From positions 34,519,178 to 34,583,177 of the forward strand of contig CP141143.1 in NCBI GenBank assembly GCA_035235625.1: a stretch of DNA of 64,000 bases, read 5' to 3'. The position numbers were made by a program, and so were the translations under genes. The notes beneath the pieces were generated by a model. The model searched no databases, was not told where the DNA came from, and saw nothing but the letters and a program-made list of their open reading frames with translations. Of the stretch, positions 1 to 10,713 are shown piece by piece; the first letter of the stretch is position 1, and the number at the start of each line of letters is the position of its first letter. This DNA comes from Saururus chinensis (Eukaryota > Streptophyta > Magnoliopsida > Piperales > Saururaceae).

Positions 1-329
1 TCTTGTTGGAGGCATTTACACCCCATTTGTGTTTTGTGTTGCACTTAATAGACGCTTGCACGTTAGGAGTATTAGAATATGTAGTAAATAAACAATATTT
101 CCCTTTCCTACTGGCTTGAGCAATTAGGAAGCATGGTTATCTTACATTTTCACCATCAAATTTTGTTGCACAATGAACTTTGCATAAAAACCAAATGATA
201 AGAAGAGAGGTAAGATAGATGAGGCTATTAACAACCATTCTCTGAGATTCAATAATGAGAAGAGCTTGAAAAATTCCATTGAGATGTGTAACACAGTTCA
301 TATAGATTATGAAAATAAAAACATATATG
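1..329. other. AT-rich sequence, no gene seen
   Basis: No open frame with recognisable protein similarity, no RNA gene and no clear repeat boundary is visible here. Confidence 0.5.
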
Positions 330-1451
330 AGACATATGTTTTGTACATTAGCTAATTTTGATGATCAAAATAATATCTAAGCTTCAAGTATATTTTAGTC
401 TTAGGAATCTGACTAGATGTTGTGGTCGAGTTGGATTTGGAATTATTTGACTGAGCCAAGTGTCAAAGGTAAAAGGTTTATTTTAACACACTAACATACA
501 CAAATCACTTAGGAATAATTTATTTAAGCAATTATGGAAGTAAGGAAAAATTAGGGTAAAATGTTAAAAATTACTATGCATCAATCGATTGCTGCAAAAT
601 TAACTAGAATAATCAATCAATTGCCCCATGAATCATACTCTGTAAAATTTGGTCAAGAGTATATTGATCGATCACCATAAATCAGAGACCATAGGGGATC
701 GGATCTCTTGGAATAGTGACCATGATTGTTGCTTAACTCAATCAATCATTGTTTAGTAACTCACCTAATTTATGCATTCCTAGAAAGAGCTCATTTTTAA
801 TTGAAGTTTAACACCTAAATTGACTTAATGAATTTCATAAATGTTATCTAAACGCAAAAGTGAGAGAGGAAAACCTCAAATTTGAAAGAGAAAAGTGGAA
901 AAGTTCTTTTTCCATTGTTTTCCCAAGAGATCATCATTATACTTATGAGTTTAGTTTTAATGGCGATTGTTTGAATGACACAACAAAAAAGAGCATCTTT
1001 CACACACAAAAAACCCAAAGGATAGAGTCAGCCAAGTTCAATGAGAGAATGAAGACACATGTTTGAAGTCATAATCAAGAGGAGCTTGATTGAAAAGGGT
1101 AGAAGAAGATGAAGACAAAGATAGGAGGAAAAATCTTCAAATTTTGAGAAGAGTAGACTTGAATGTCATAAAAAAAAATAGAGGGAGATCTAATCAAAAG
1201 AGAAGTTTAGGTTAGAGTCATCACAAGAGGTTGGTAGTTGATTTATGTCATGTAAGGTCTTACTTGCTATTTTATTGATTTTAGGCCAAGAGTAGATGTC
1301 GTAGTTTTTTACCCTAGTTGGGGTTTTCCACAAAAAATTTGTGTGTGTTTGTGTGCTTCCATGATTTTTGGTTTAATTGATTATTAGAATAATATTGATT
1401 GCACTTAGAGATTAAGTTTTATTGTTTCTTCTTCAAAACAGATTCCTAACA
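330..1451 (+). repeat. LTR-like repeat, family Y copy 1
   Basis: This stretch is similar, in inverted orientation, to 2095-3150, 41320-42249 and about 53930-54890, and in part to 9526-10130 in direct orientation. All copies share clusters of GATCGATC/ATCGATTG-like words. The 3' end reads CCTAACA. Four bases later (1456-1467) comes TGGCTAGAGCTC, which resembles the initiator tRNA-Met primer binding site TGGTATCAGAGC. I therefore read it as a 5' LTR in plus orientation. The left boundary is approximate. Short open frames inside it look accidental. Confidence 0.6.
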
Positions 1452-2094
1452 ATAGTGGCTAGAGCTCTTAATTCTTACTTGTTAAAGTACTAGGGTTATG
1501 AGCGATCTAGTAATCCACTAGGTCGATTAGATGGGTATTAAAATCTTAGAATATGTTTGCACACATGAGAAGAAACATCACCTATGTTTAGAACATGATC
1601 CAAAGTCTCATATTTTGGGTTGACACAATAAGTATATATGGACACGGATTCAACCCACATGATCGATTGTTCTCTTCCATGGGCATCTTGCCAAAACAAT
1701 TCAAAATGACAAAAAAAGGAATTTTCCAACGTAAGAGAGAATGTCATGGCATCATGAAAACTTGTTGCTGGTTTTGATGACATCAAACCGGATTCCAAGC
1801 TAATTTGACTATCAATTTCCTAGTAGTTTCAAGTTTTCATATTTGCCCACTGGAGTCATGAAAAGAATTTTGAAGAATGAGTTTTCTCATAGACCAAATT
1901 CTTTTCCAAGTTCTACTCAACTTGTATTTCCTTGTAGACTCTAAAACTGAACTGGCCTTAGTATATCTTTGGCTCATAAATTTTGCACAAGAGGAGATAT
2001 TTTGAGTTGGTTGCCATAGAAACTTACAATCAAGGGCTTTAATATCTTGAAGCCTTCTAATTACTATTCCTTCTTCAACCATCAACTAATCCAC
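1452..2094. other. Spacer between two inverted family Y repeats
   Basis: It begins with the possible primer binding site at 1456-1467, so the left part may be the start of a retrotransposon interior. Open frames of about 80 codons lie on both strands, but none has a domain I recognise. No gene is called. Confidence 0.4.
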
Positions 2095-3150
2095 ACATGA
2101 ACACAGTAATTTACATGGAAAACCCCAACTAGGGTAAAAAATCACAACAGTTCCCAAAGAACCAAACTAATGCACTACAAACGAAGACTTTACATGGACA
2201 CAAGCAAACCACCAACTTTGTTTAGACTCTAATACAAGCTCCTGTGTTGTTGGCTTTCATGTTTTCTCCAAGCACTTGAAACTTCCCCCTCTTTGCCTTG
2301 TCTCCGTCTCCTACTAGTCTTCATCAAGCACATCTTGTTGTCTTGACTTTAGCCTTATGGAAATTTTCAATTTTCCATTGAAGACATACGCAAATCCTCT
2401 TTCAATACTCTATGTATTTGATCCTTTAGTTATGAATTGTCTTCTTCAATTCACCATAGATCTCCAATATAAAACTCAAGTAAATTCTCCTTTGGAAAAC
2501 ATTAAGCAAAGGTGTAAACCCTCTTTATCTTTTCCTCTCTATGTTTTCCACTCTCTAATTTCATGATTTCATAAGCCTTATATAGATCATTAAGTCGGTT
2601 TAAGACTTGTACTTCAACAAGAAATGAAATGAAAATTAGAAGGTCTTAAACTAGGTAAACTAATATTGAAACGATTGATTGTTTTAAACAATGATCGATC
2701 AGTCACTGTTTTTAATGTGCACAATTCTTCAATCGATCACTCCATAACTCTCAGCTTCATTTGGCATAGGGCTGAATCAACAAGCGATCAATTGTTTACT
2801 CCTTCACATTTTGCATCGATCAATCATTTTGCCTATTTTTTAACATGTTTGCCATTTTTACCCTAATTCCTTTTGAAACTTTTATAATCACATCTTCACC
2901 TTTTCCCAATGACTTAGTTATGCTAATGTGATCCAGTTATGCTTCAAAACCACTTATATTCTTCATTTTTTACCATGATCAATAAGAACATGTCTGCTCC
3001 TATTTTTTTAAGTCTATCAATTCAAAATCTAACTTGACCATGACAACCTCAAATAAGATTCTAAGACTTATTACATACATATAGTTTCTTAACATAATTT
3101 TGACGAAAAAAATAAGCCAATGAATTAGACATGACACATATGTTCTTACA
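2095..3150 (-). repeat. LTR-like repeat, family Y copy 2
   Basis: The reverse complement aligns by eye with copy 1 (330-1451). Shared blocks include the GATCGATCAGTC-type words, the AACCCCAACTAGGGTAAAAAAT block near its left end, and the ACATATGTTCTTACA block at 3136-3150. On the minus strand the repeat starts TGTAAGAACATATGT, which matches copy 4 (TGAAAGAACACATGT) and fits an LTR start. With copy 1 it makes inverted arms of about 1.1 kb around a 0.64 kb spacer. Confidence 0.6.
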
Positions 3151-6100
3151 TAGCCTTGTTGCCTTTAGGGCCTTGGACCACCACCATCCAACCCATCTCC
3201 CCCTCAAGTGGCCCTCTTTGCCACATGTGCATGTGGTTGCGTGTGCAATTTAGGGTTTAGGTACAACTATCACACCAACTAACCACTCTGCCACTGACTG
3301 ACTTGACCATCAAAGCCCTCCTCCACCCCTCCTTTGTCCATGAGCACATACACATGCCCTATGCCCTTCTTGTGAACCATAGTTGACATGAAATTAAAAC
3401 TGTTGGCTGCTATCTGCAGCCAATTTTTATATCTTGTGGCCAGTCAATACTTCTCAGCCTCAAACCAACCTTCAGTTAATCCATATCGACTTCTTATTGT
3501 ACTTGCCATTTCTTTTGGCATGACCCTTGCTCTTAGTCGCCCTTAGTGCACCACTATGGATCGCGAATTTTGCTGCACAGACTTTAGCTACTCCATCTTG
3601 TCATGATTAATTATGGCTCTTTCTAAACCTAGGGATAGTAGATCTCTCAACTAGGTGATGCTTTTAGCCGCCAACTCCACTACCGATGCAGCCACCATTG
3701 AGTGCTCGCCATCAAACATCATGGATTATGAGGTAGGGGACTTTAAACTCATAATTTCAAAATAGTATGCTTTAAATGTGTAGAAGCATGCTAGAATTAT
3801 ATAATTTAATGTTTTGGATGATCAATGATGATTCAATTGTAGGCTATAAGAGGAAAATTTAATGTAATATAGTATGTTTAATTGTGCATCTAATGTTCAT
3901 GTAATTCATCAGTATATATTATGTATGTGAAATATGTGCATGCTAGTGATGGCTAGCAAGTATGTTAGTATGCTGTGTTGAATTACAAGTATATGATGTG
4001 TAAGTATGATGAAGTATGTGTATGGGATACAAATATTTGATGGACGTATGATGGGTATGCGCATATGCGAAGAATATGTTTAGGTGTTTGGGGAAGATGC
4101 ATGTGCAGTGTATGGTGAATGGTGGCAGAAGGTTTTACATGGATTTGGATGTGGATTTGTACAGTATGATAAAAGGCAGAGGATGTAATTTTGACAGGCA
4201 AGGATTGGAGTGGATGAGTTTGGTTTGGATTGGATTGTACATTGGGGGTTTGATAAGTAAGCAGACTTAGGGTTTGGTGCCTTATGGGGGATTGTTATAT
4301 AGTAAGAGTGTACAATATATTTGTACAAGCATAGCGTACATATTATGAAGTGGAAAGTAAGAACAGTAAATGAGGTATAAGTAAGAGGGTTCTAACTAGG
4401 GTTGGCTCTAAGGAACTTAGTTTGATGATGTCTGAGTAAGATAATAAGGCCATAAGGTGGATAGCGGAGAATGTATGAATAGGTACGGATTTGTTGTACG
4501 GTGAGTTATGATTATGAGTTGGATGGGTTAAGTGAAGTATGGTACCCTGATGAACTAGGATTTCAAAACAGCTTAACTTCAGATTGGTCAGTAGAAGACT
4601 GTAACATAGAAGAATTTTATGGAATAATTGTACGTGCATAAATTACTTAATTTAAACTTGAATTATAAGCAACGCTAATATGATAGCATTGTGAGTTTTA
4701 GACCTAAGGGTTTGATAGATTAAGTTTTGTGTTTGAGCCAGCCGATGATTAATCAGCTCAGCATTTCTCATGTCTTATCATGGTGTTTATCTTACTTGAT
4801 GTTGTCTTAGTATTGTATCTAAGCCCAAACATATGATACTCTGAGAATATGTTTTCGATTTTGTCTTGGTGTTGTATTGAGCTTAAATGTTTAATGTTCT
4901 ATTGAGAGCATTATATATTTTGCCCTTAGTTGGCACTATATGTTTTTGCCCATGAGTAGCATTGTAAAATTTTGGCCTAAGAGTGACACTATATGACTTC
5001 CACCTAGGGTTGCAAAAGGGCTGGGCCCTAATGGGCCAGGGTTGGCCCAAGCCCGACCGAAAAAAAAAAATTTTCAAGGCCCTGCCCAAGCCCGTAGCTA
5101 AGGTTAAAAAATTTGGCCCAGCCCAAAATTTAGACGGGCTCAGGCTACAAGCTTTCAGGCCGAAATGGAAGTGATATAATTTTTTTAACTTCAAGTATTT
5201 TACTATCTGAGATGATAAATCTATATATTGAGTAGAGAAATAAATATAAGAGAAGTTTAAAAATTAAGTTATTATATAAAAACTTCATTGTATTCTATTT
5301 GATAAATAAAAATAATTACATTCTATTTGGTATGGAGTGCATTCCATTTGGTAAATAAAGCTTATTGTATTCCATTTGGTATTGCATGCTAGGCTGGGCT
5401 TTTACTATTTTTTTGTTCATGCCAGGGTCTGGCCCAAAAATTGTTGGAATTTTATATTTAAAGCCCGGCCCATAACCTATTTTTTAAGGCCCAAGCCCAC
5501 TTATTTTTGGGCCGGACCGGGCTTGTCGGCCGGCAGTATTATTTGCAGCCCTACGTCCATTGTCCCTTAGTTGGTATTGTATGACCCCTAGAGTGTGGGT
5601 ATTTGTGCGCTCAGGTAAGTAGTATCATGGATCTACTTCTTACTTATTTGATCTTCTGCCCCATTAGCATAGGTGTGTCTTACCTTCAAAAAAGTCTATG
5701 GCACATAGTTACTCTCCGGAGGTTAAGGTGATGCCCGAGTGGCATTCCTTTTCATTTTGATGTTGAAGCTTATTAATTATAATGTACTTCAATCATCAAT
5801 AATATGTGTATGACAGTATGAGTAAGTATGTAAGTTTTTTAATAAGTTTGTAAGATTATGAGGAAGACAGTAAGTGTAAGACTCCGAGTAAGACTATAAG
5901 AGTAAATTTCTGAGTAAGACTGTAAGAGTATATTTTTAACAAGACTATAAGAGTAAGAATTTGAGTAAGATGGTATGAGTATGATTGTAAGAATATTTTG
6001 AGTAATATTGTACGTGTAGGAGCAAGTGTAAGAATGGTATGATAGTATGTGTTGGTGCATGATGGCTATATTATGTGGCTTTGTTGCATTTTTTATGCTT

Positions 6101-6310
6101 TATGCTTCATGTTTAAGTTGCATGAATGCATCTATGTATGAACTTACACAGTTCACTTTTTAGAACTCCCCTACTAAGTATTTTCTATTGAGTAGGAAAA
6201 TATTTATTTTCCCTATCCTTTTAGCCTCCATGGTCATAAGGCTTTTGCAGGTTTATGATAGAAAGCTCCTGAAGATGGACGCTTGTTTCTGTAGGTGAAT
6301 TTAATTCCAT
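3151..6310 (+). repeat. Dispersed repeat, family X copy 1 (probably retrotransposon-derived)
   Basis: Blocks of this region recur elsewhere. Positions 3390-3600 and 3610-4290 match 57521-57683 and 63379-64000 in the same orientation, including the shared GCAGACTTAGGGTTTGG block at 4259-4275. Positions 3540-3760 and 5820-6280 match 42840-44076 in reverse. The part at 5820-6010 is a degenerate tandem array built on GAGTAAGACTGTAAGAGTA-like words. No protein domain is visible. The structure (non-coding, over 2 kb, copies in both orientations) suggests a long LTR, but I could not place TG...CA termini. A hAT-like element interrupts it at 5005-5553. Confidence 0.55.
5005..5553. mobile_element. Non-autonomous hAT-like element inserted in family X repeat
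   Basis: The left end reads TAGGGTTGCAAAAGGGCTGG and the right end reads ATTTGCAGCCCTA, so the termini are inverted repeats of about 12 bp (TAGGGTTGCAAA / TTTGCAGCCCTA). Subterminal GGGCC/GGCCC-rich tracts occur on both sides, as in many plant hAT-derived elements. The flanking 8-mers (roughly CTTCCACC and CGTCCATT) are only partly alike, so the target duplication is decayed or my boundary is off by a base. No transposase is encoded. Confidence 0.55.
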
Positions 6311-6679
6311 TGGCTCAGGTATACTCTTTGATTCATTTCAAGTCTTTATTATTTTTGTCACAATCTAATGTATTGGGTAAGATGAAAAATGAAGGTGTTT
6401 ATACTCTCTAGACTTTTAATTTAGATAAAACTATGGAATATTTATGGGATTGTACTCAAGCATTCCTGTGATAGATTTGTATTTAAAGCTCATGATCATG
6501 GAAATTTCTTTCATATGTTTCTTTTTTAGTAGTGCCTGGGAATGTTTAGTTTGGTTGTATGATGTTGGATTGAAAAGAAAAAAATTTATATGGAAAAAAC
6601 TGATATGTGATATTTTAAATTATAAAACTACTTTGACAGGTTTCGTATTTCATCATTTTTCCCTATTTATAATCATTAT
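6311..6679. other. AT-rich sequence without a gene
   Basis: No recognisable protein, RNA or repeat terminus is seen. An open frame of 79 codons at 6444-6683 has no known domain and lies in AT-rich repeat-flanking DNA. Confidence 0.45.
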
Positions 6680-8094
6680 ATAGGAAAAATAATTTCTTGA
6701 AATTTTAATAAAATGCGTTAAAAAATCTTTAGTCTTACATATAGTATTAGGTTAATTAGAATTTATTTATGTTAAGATAGATATTAGTATTTTATTTTAA
6801 TTATTAATTAATTCACTGTATATATTTAAATCAAGTCAAAATTTTATTTATGTACTACACATCAAAAATGTTATTTTTTATGTTTTGTATGTAAGGAGCG
6901 CTTATTCAGGCCCTTGGACAATGTGCAAAATATTTTATGACATTCTTGACATATTTATAAGTGATTTGGATAACTTTTCAGTCTCACAAACACGATGAAA
7001 ATTAATATGGATGTAAGAAAAAGAGATTAATGAACAGAGCAAAAATTTAGACAGGAATATGGATTGTCCAATGAACAGAGTTAGCTTCCTGAACATAAAC
7101 TAGAGACAGAATTGAACAGATTTGTCCATATTTTAGAAATAGTGTACCTAATTGATCTGCCAGCCAAGTTAATATATGGCATAATACGCAATTTCCTACT
7201 TTAAGTTGGTATTGAGTTCTTTTCTAACTAGAACTTCTTCCACACCTCTAATTCCTATATATAGTCATATGAGGCTCATATTTGAGGAATTCCAATAGAT
7301 TTACTAAAGAGCAAAATGGAGAAGAAGATGGAGGAGCAATCAATGCTTTCAATGGAGATTCAACAACTTTCTTCTACCATGCAAGGATAGGGTTTTCTTT
7401 TACTTATGAGTTAATGAAACTATAGATGAGTTTTAATTTCTTTTTCTTTTTAATTTTGATCTCAGTTGTGAATAATTACCGTTGAATAGCAAGGACATCC
7501 TTTTGAATGGAAGAGTTTTCATATTTAATCAAATCTATATATGTTGATTTATTGTCTTATAGAAGATAGATTGATGTGGTTTTGAGATGTACATCTTTTC
7601 TAATTTCTATGATTTAGATGAGATTATCATGAAATAGTTTTAATATTTATATGATTAATGAATTGAATTAGTTATATTAATATTAAACGAGTCATGCCTA
7701 TAATATAGTTTATAGTTGATGATTCGTACTATGGTCAAAGATTTTTCATCTCATGGATTTAATTAATGATTCTTTCTAAAGTAATTCTAGCTTGTAGCTG
7801 AGAATAATTGTTCATATTCACACTAGATTTATATTAAAGGTTAAGGAATTGTTCTGGTTCTATAGTGGATTCGATTTCCTAAGTAATTATCGTCGTATTG
7901 CACTCTTGTTTAGTTTAGTTGTTTACTTCCTTTGTTTAATTTAAGTTTAAGTTCTTTTAGTATTTAATCATCTAATTCTCTCTTAGATTTAATAATTAAT
8001 TCATCTACCCCGGAGGTGTGACAACCCTTAAATATTTACCCTATTATAATTACCTTATACACTTACAAAAAGGTTTAATTATAAACAATTATAG
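6680..8094 (+). repeat. LTR-like repeat, family Z copy 1
   Basis: It aligns by eye, in reverse complement, with the well-bounded solo LTR at 50152-51591. Shared blocks include the one around 6910-7060 (ending in TTAATGAACAGAGC) and the one around 7310-7430 (GAAGAAGATGGAG, TTTTCTTTTACTTATGAGTTAATGAA). The 3' end near 8010-8090 (GGAGGTGTGACAACCCTTAAAT then AGGTTTAATTATAAA) matches the start of 50152-51591 in reverse. A TATATATAG motif near 7255 would be the LTR promoter. The copy is older and more diverged than the 50 kb copy, and I could not define its target duplication. Confidence 0.6.
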
Positions 8095-8199
8095 ACATTA
8101 TTTGATTCATCCTAAATTTCTTTTTTATTCTCATTATTCTGCTCTCAGATGTATCAATATCCAAGAGAAATTGTTCACGAGATATGCATAGTAGGCATC

Positions 8200-9525
8200 T
8201 TATTTATAGGAGTTTACTTTTGTCCTCAAGCATAAATCTGGAGTTGAAGATGGAGTTGTAGATGCCTTGAGTCATTGCACATGCTTGCTTACTACTATGC
8301 ATTCTTAGGTGTCAGGTTTTGATTTTTTTTCTTTGGAATTATTACTTGTTGATCCCTTCTTTTCTATAGTTTTAGTTGATGTTAGGCAGAGAATAGGTCC
8401 AATTATTTTATGCATGATGACTTTCTCGTTAGATGCATTCAACTATGTATTCCTATATGCAGCCTGTGTATGAAGATCATCAAAGAAATACATGATGAAG
8501 ACCACATGGGAAGAGATAAGAAATACTAACTTGTTTCTTCATCTTACTTTTAGCCCCCTATGCATAGGAAAGTGTATAGTTTTATTGGCAAATGTCATGT
8601 TGCCAAGGGACATCTACTAATATTGGTTTCTATATATGCCTTTACCTACCCCTAAGCCACCTTGGTCTAACACAATCTTAGACTTTGTTCTTGGCTTGGC
8701 ACGTGCACTGAGAGGAATAGATGTTATATATGTGATTGTTGACAAATTATATAAGATGACACATCTCGTGGCTTACAAAAAGACTACTGATACATCTCAT
8801 GTTACATTATCATTCATTTGGGAAGTATATTGGTTACAAGACCTATTTTTGTCCATATTGACTAACATTCTTTATGGAAATTGTGACATATATCACTTAA
8901 TTTCAGCAATGTTTATTATCATAAAACATATGGACAAATGAAGATAGTCAATAGATCTCCAGGTAACTTGTTAAGGAGTTTGGCGGGTGCTAACTTAAAA
9001 TATTAAGATCAACACTTGTTTAAAGTTGAATTTGAATATAATCAAAGTGTTACAGAAGTATATATTTTAGCTCTTTTACTATTTTATTTGGCGTTAACCC
9101 ACTCTCACAATTGGATTTGGTTTTAATTCTAAATGTGAAGTGATCAAGTGGCTAGGTTGAAGACTTTCTTACTAACTTGTAGGATATTTATTCTAATATT
9201 GTCAAGAAATTACATGTACACTAAATATAAAGTTGTGGGCCATCAAAAGAGATGGTATGTGGAGTTTGATGTTGGAGGCTTTAGTTGTGTTGTTTTGACC
9301 AAAGATAAATTTACAGCTGGGGAATACAAAAAATTATCTACAAGGAAGATTGATCCTTTTTAGATCATTAAGAAAATCAATCCTAATGTTTAACATTTCA
9401 AGCTTCTTAGCCACTTCATACTTCAAATGTGTTTGATCTTGAGTACCTCATTCTTAATTATCTTGGTGATTCTTCAGATGATGACTCTTTGACTTCGAGG
9501 GCCCAGGGAGGATGATACAAGTCAA
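8200..9525 (+). pseudogene. Decayed Ty3/gypsy pol fragment: RNase H end to integrase
   Basis: Scattered in several frames, the order of a Ty3/gypsy polyprotein is visible. Near 8221 comes the RNase H tail (LKHKSGVEDGVVDALSH). From 8636 comes the integrase core start (MPLP.P..PW then LDFVLGLARALRGIDVIYVIVDK). Near 8940 is a degraded NRS.GNLLRSLAG segment, and near 9310 the C-terminal module KKLSTRKIDPF. Several frame changes and stops break it, and the normally aspartate-rich DRDTKF segment is unrecognisable (SILTNILYGN). A purine-rich run near 9508 (GAGGGCCCAGGGAGGATGA) precedes repeat Y copy 3 and looks like a polypurine tract. It is a non-functional relic; reverse transcriptase and gag are missing. 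Confidence 0.75.
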
Positions 9526-10130
9526 TTAGCTTTGAGGTACATGAAAAATGAGGATTGGAAACATGATTTCACAATAGTGTATCACCCAATAATTGATGGG
9601 TGTGCAATCGATCATTTTCCTGTAAGCTTTCACAAAATAGTCCAACACCTTGAAGGATTGATCAGGGTCAAGAAGTGATCAATCAGACATTCATTTGTTC
9701 ATCTTGTAACATGAATGGTTGATCAGTACTTAAAAGCAATCAATTGCACTATTCCAGGATAAGTTAGGATTTCATTTTAGATTTGAATTCTTATGTTTGA
9801 ATTCCTTATTTATGGTCTTTTTCTTTGAAAGTCTTAGTCCCATGGGTTCTTATTTAGGATTTATTTGACTTATTTTCTTTAATTTTGATTGACTAATTGT
9901 GATTTAGTCTTAGATCACTCTTCTTTTTATAGTTTGTGTCACTAGAACTTATATATATGTAGTTGATGCCTCATTAGAAGCCATGACTAGGGAAGAAGAA
10001 AAAATTATTTCTGTCTTTTTTCCTCTTTTTTGTGAGTTTATATATATAATTCATGAGAGAGGAAGGTTGTTGCATTCCCATAGCCGAATTGATCCTGTGA
10101 AGTGCTTCCCATCAAGATCCACCCTCATCA
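9526..10130 (+). repeat. Family Y copy 3, possible 3' LTR of the pol relic
   Basis: It carries the GATCGATC / TGATCAATC word clusters typical of family Y (for example 9600-9735) and follows the polypurine-like tract directly. If the reading is right, family Y is the LTR of this Ty3/gypsy lineage. Both ends are approximate. Confidence 0.45.
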
Positions 10131-10713
10131 CCTAATAAAGGATTCATTTTGAAAGTAATTAACACATGGTAAAACAAGGCAAAAGATTCCTTATTATATA
10201 TGTGCAATGCTACATATTTCAAGATATAGACGTTCCCATGTTTCTACTTACTTCTCAGCTATGGCAGCTTTACCTGCTTTACATTCTTTTTTTCTACATC
10301 CATCTTTTTCTACGTAGGAAAAGACTATAAAAATAAAAAACAAGTACATTTTGCATTTTTCCTATTATAAAAGTAGCTGTCCACACTTCTCTTTGGACAT
10401 CTTTTATTGTTGTCTCACAATATCAAATTCCCCAAATGAAAGGTGGTCGCTTACAGGAGAAAGAACAAGTTGTAATGATAAGTGGAAGAATGTGGTGTAC
10501 AAACCTATCTGTTTGTGGATGACATTTTATTGAGAACTCCGCGAGAGCTCATAGAAAATGGGAGACCCAAGATTCTTTCAAAAAATACATTTGTTGAAAT
10601 AGGGTATTGCCTCAAGAAGGGTGTATAGGTATATATTTATGGGAAAAGGAAAGCTTGTTGGGTAATTTGCAAGGGAAAGAAATTGAAGAAAGAAAAAGCG
10701 AAGGGGCCCCATG
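10131..10713. other. 3' flank of the MYB gene
   Basis: No repeat or second gene is recognised. On the minus strand this is downstream of the MYB stop codon and should hold its 3' untranslated region. I see no canonical AATAAA within the first 120 bases. Confidence 0.4.

Noticed and set aside
1837-2085. 82-codon frame on the minus strand between the Y repeats
   Set aside because: I compared it in mind with copia gag and other retrotransposon proteins and saw no convincing motif.
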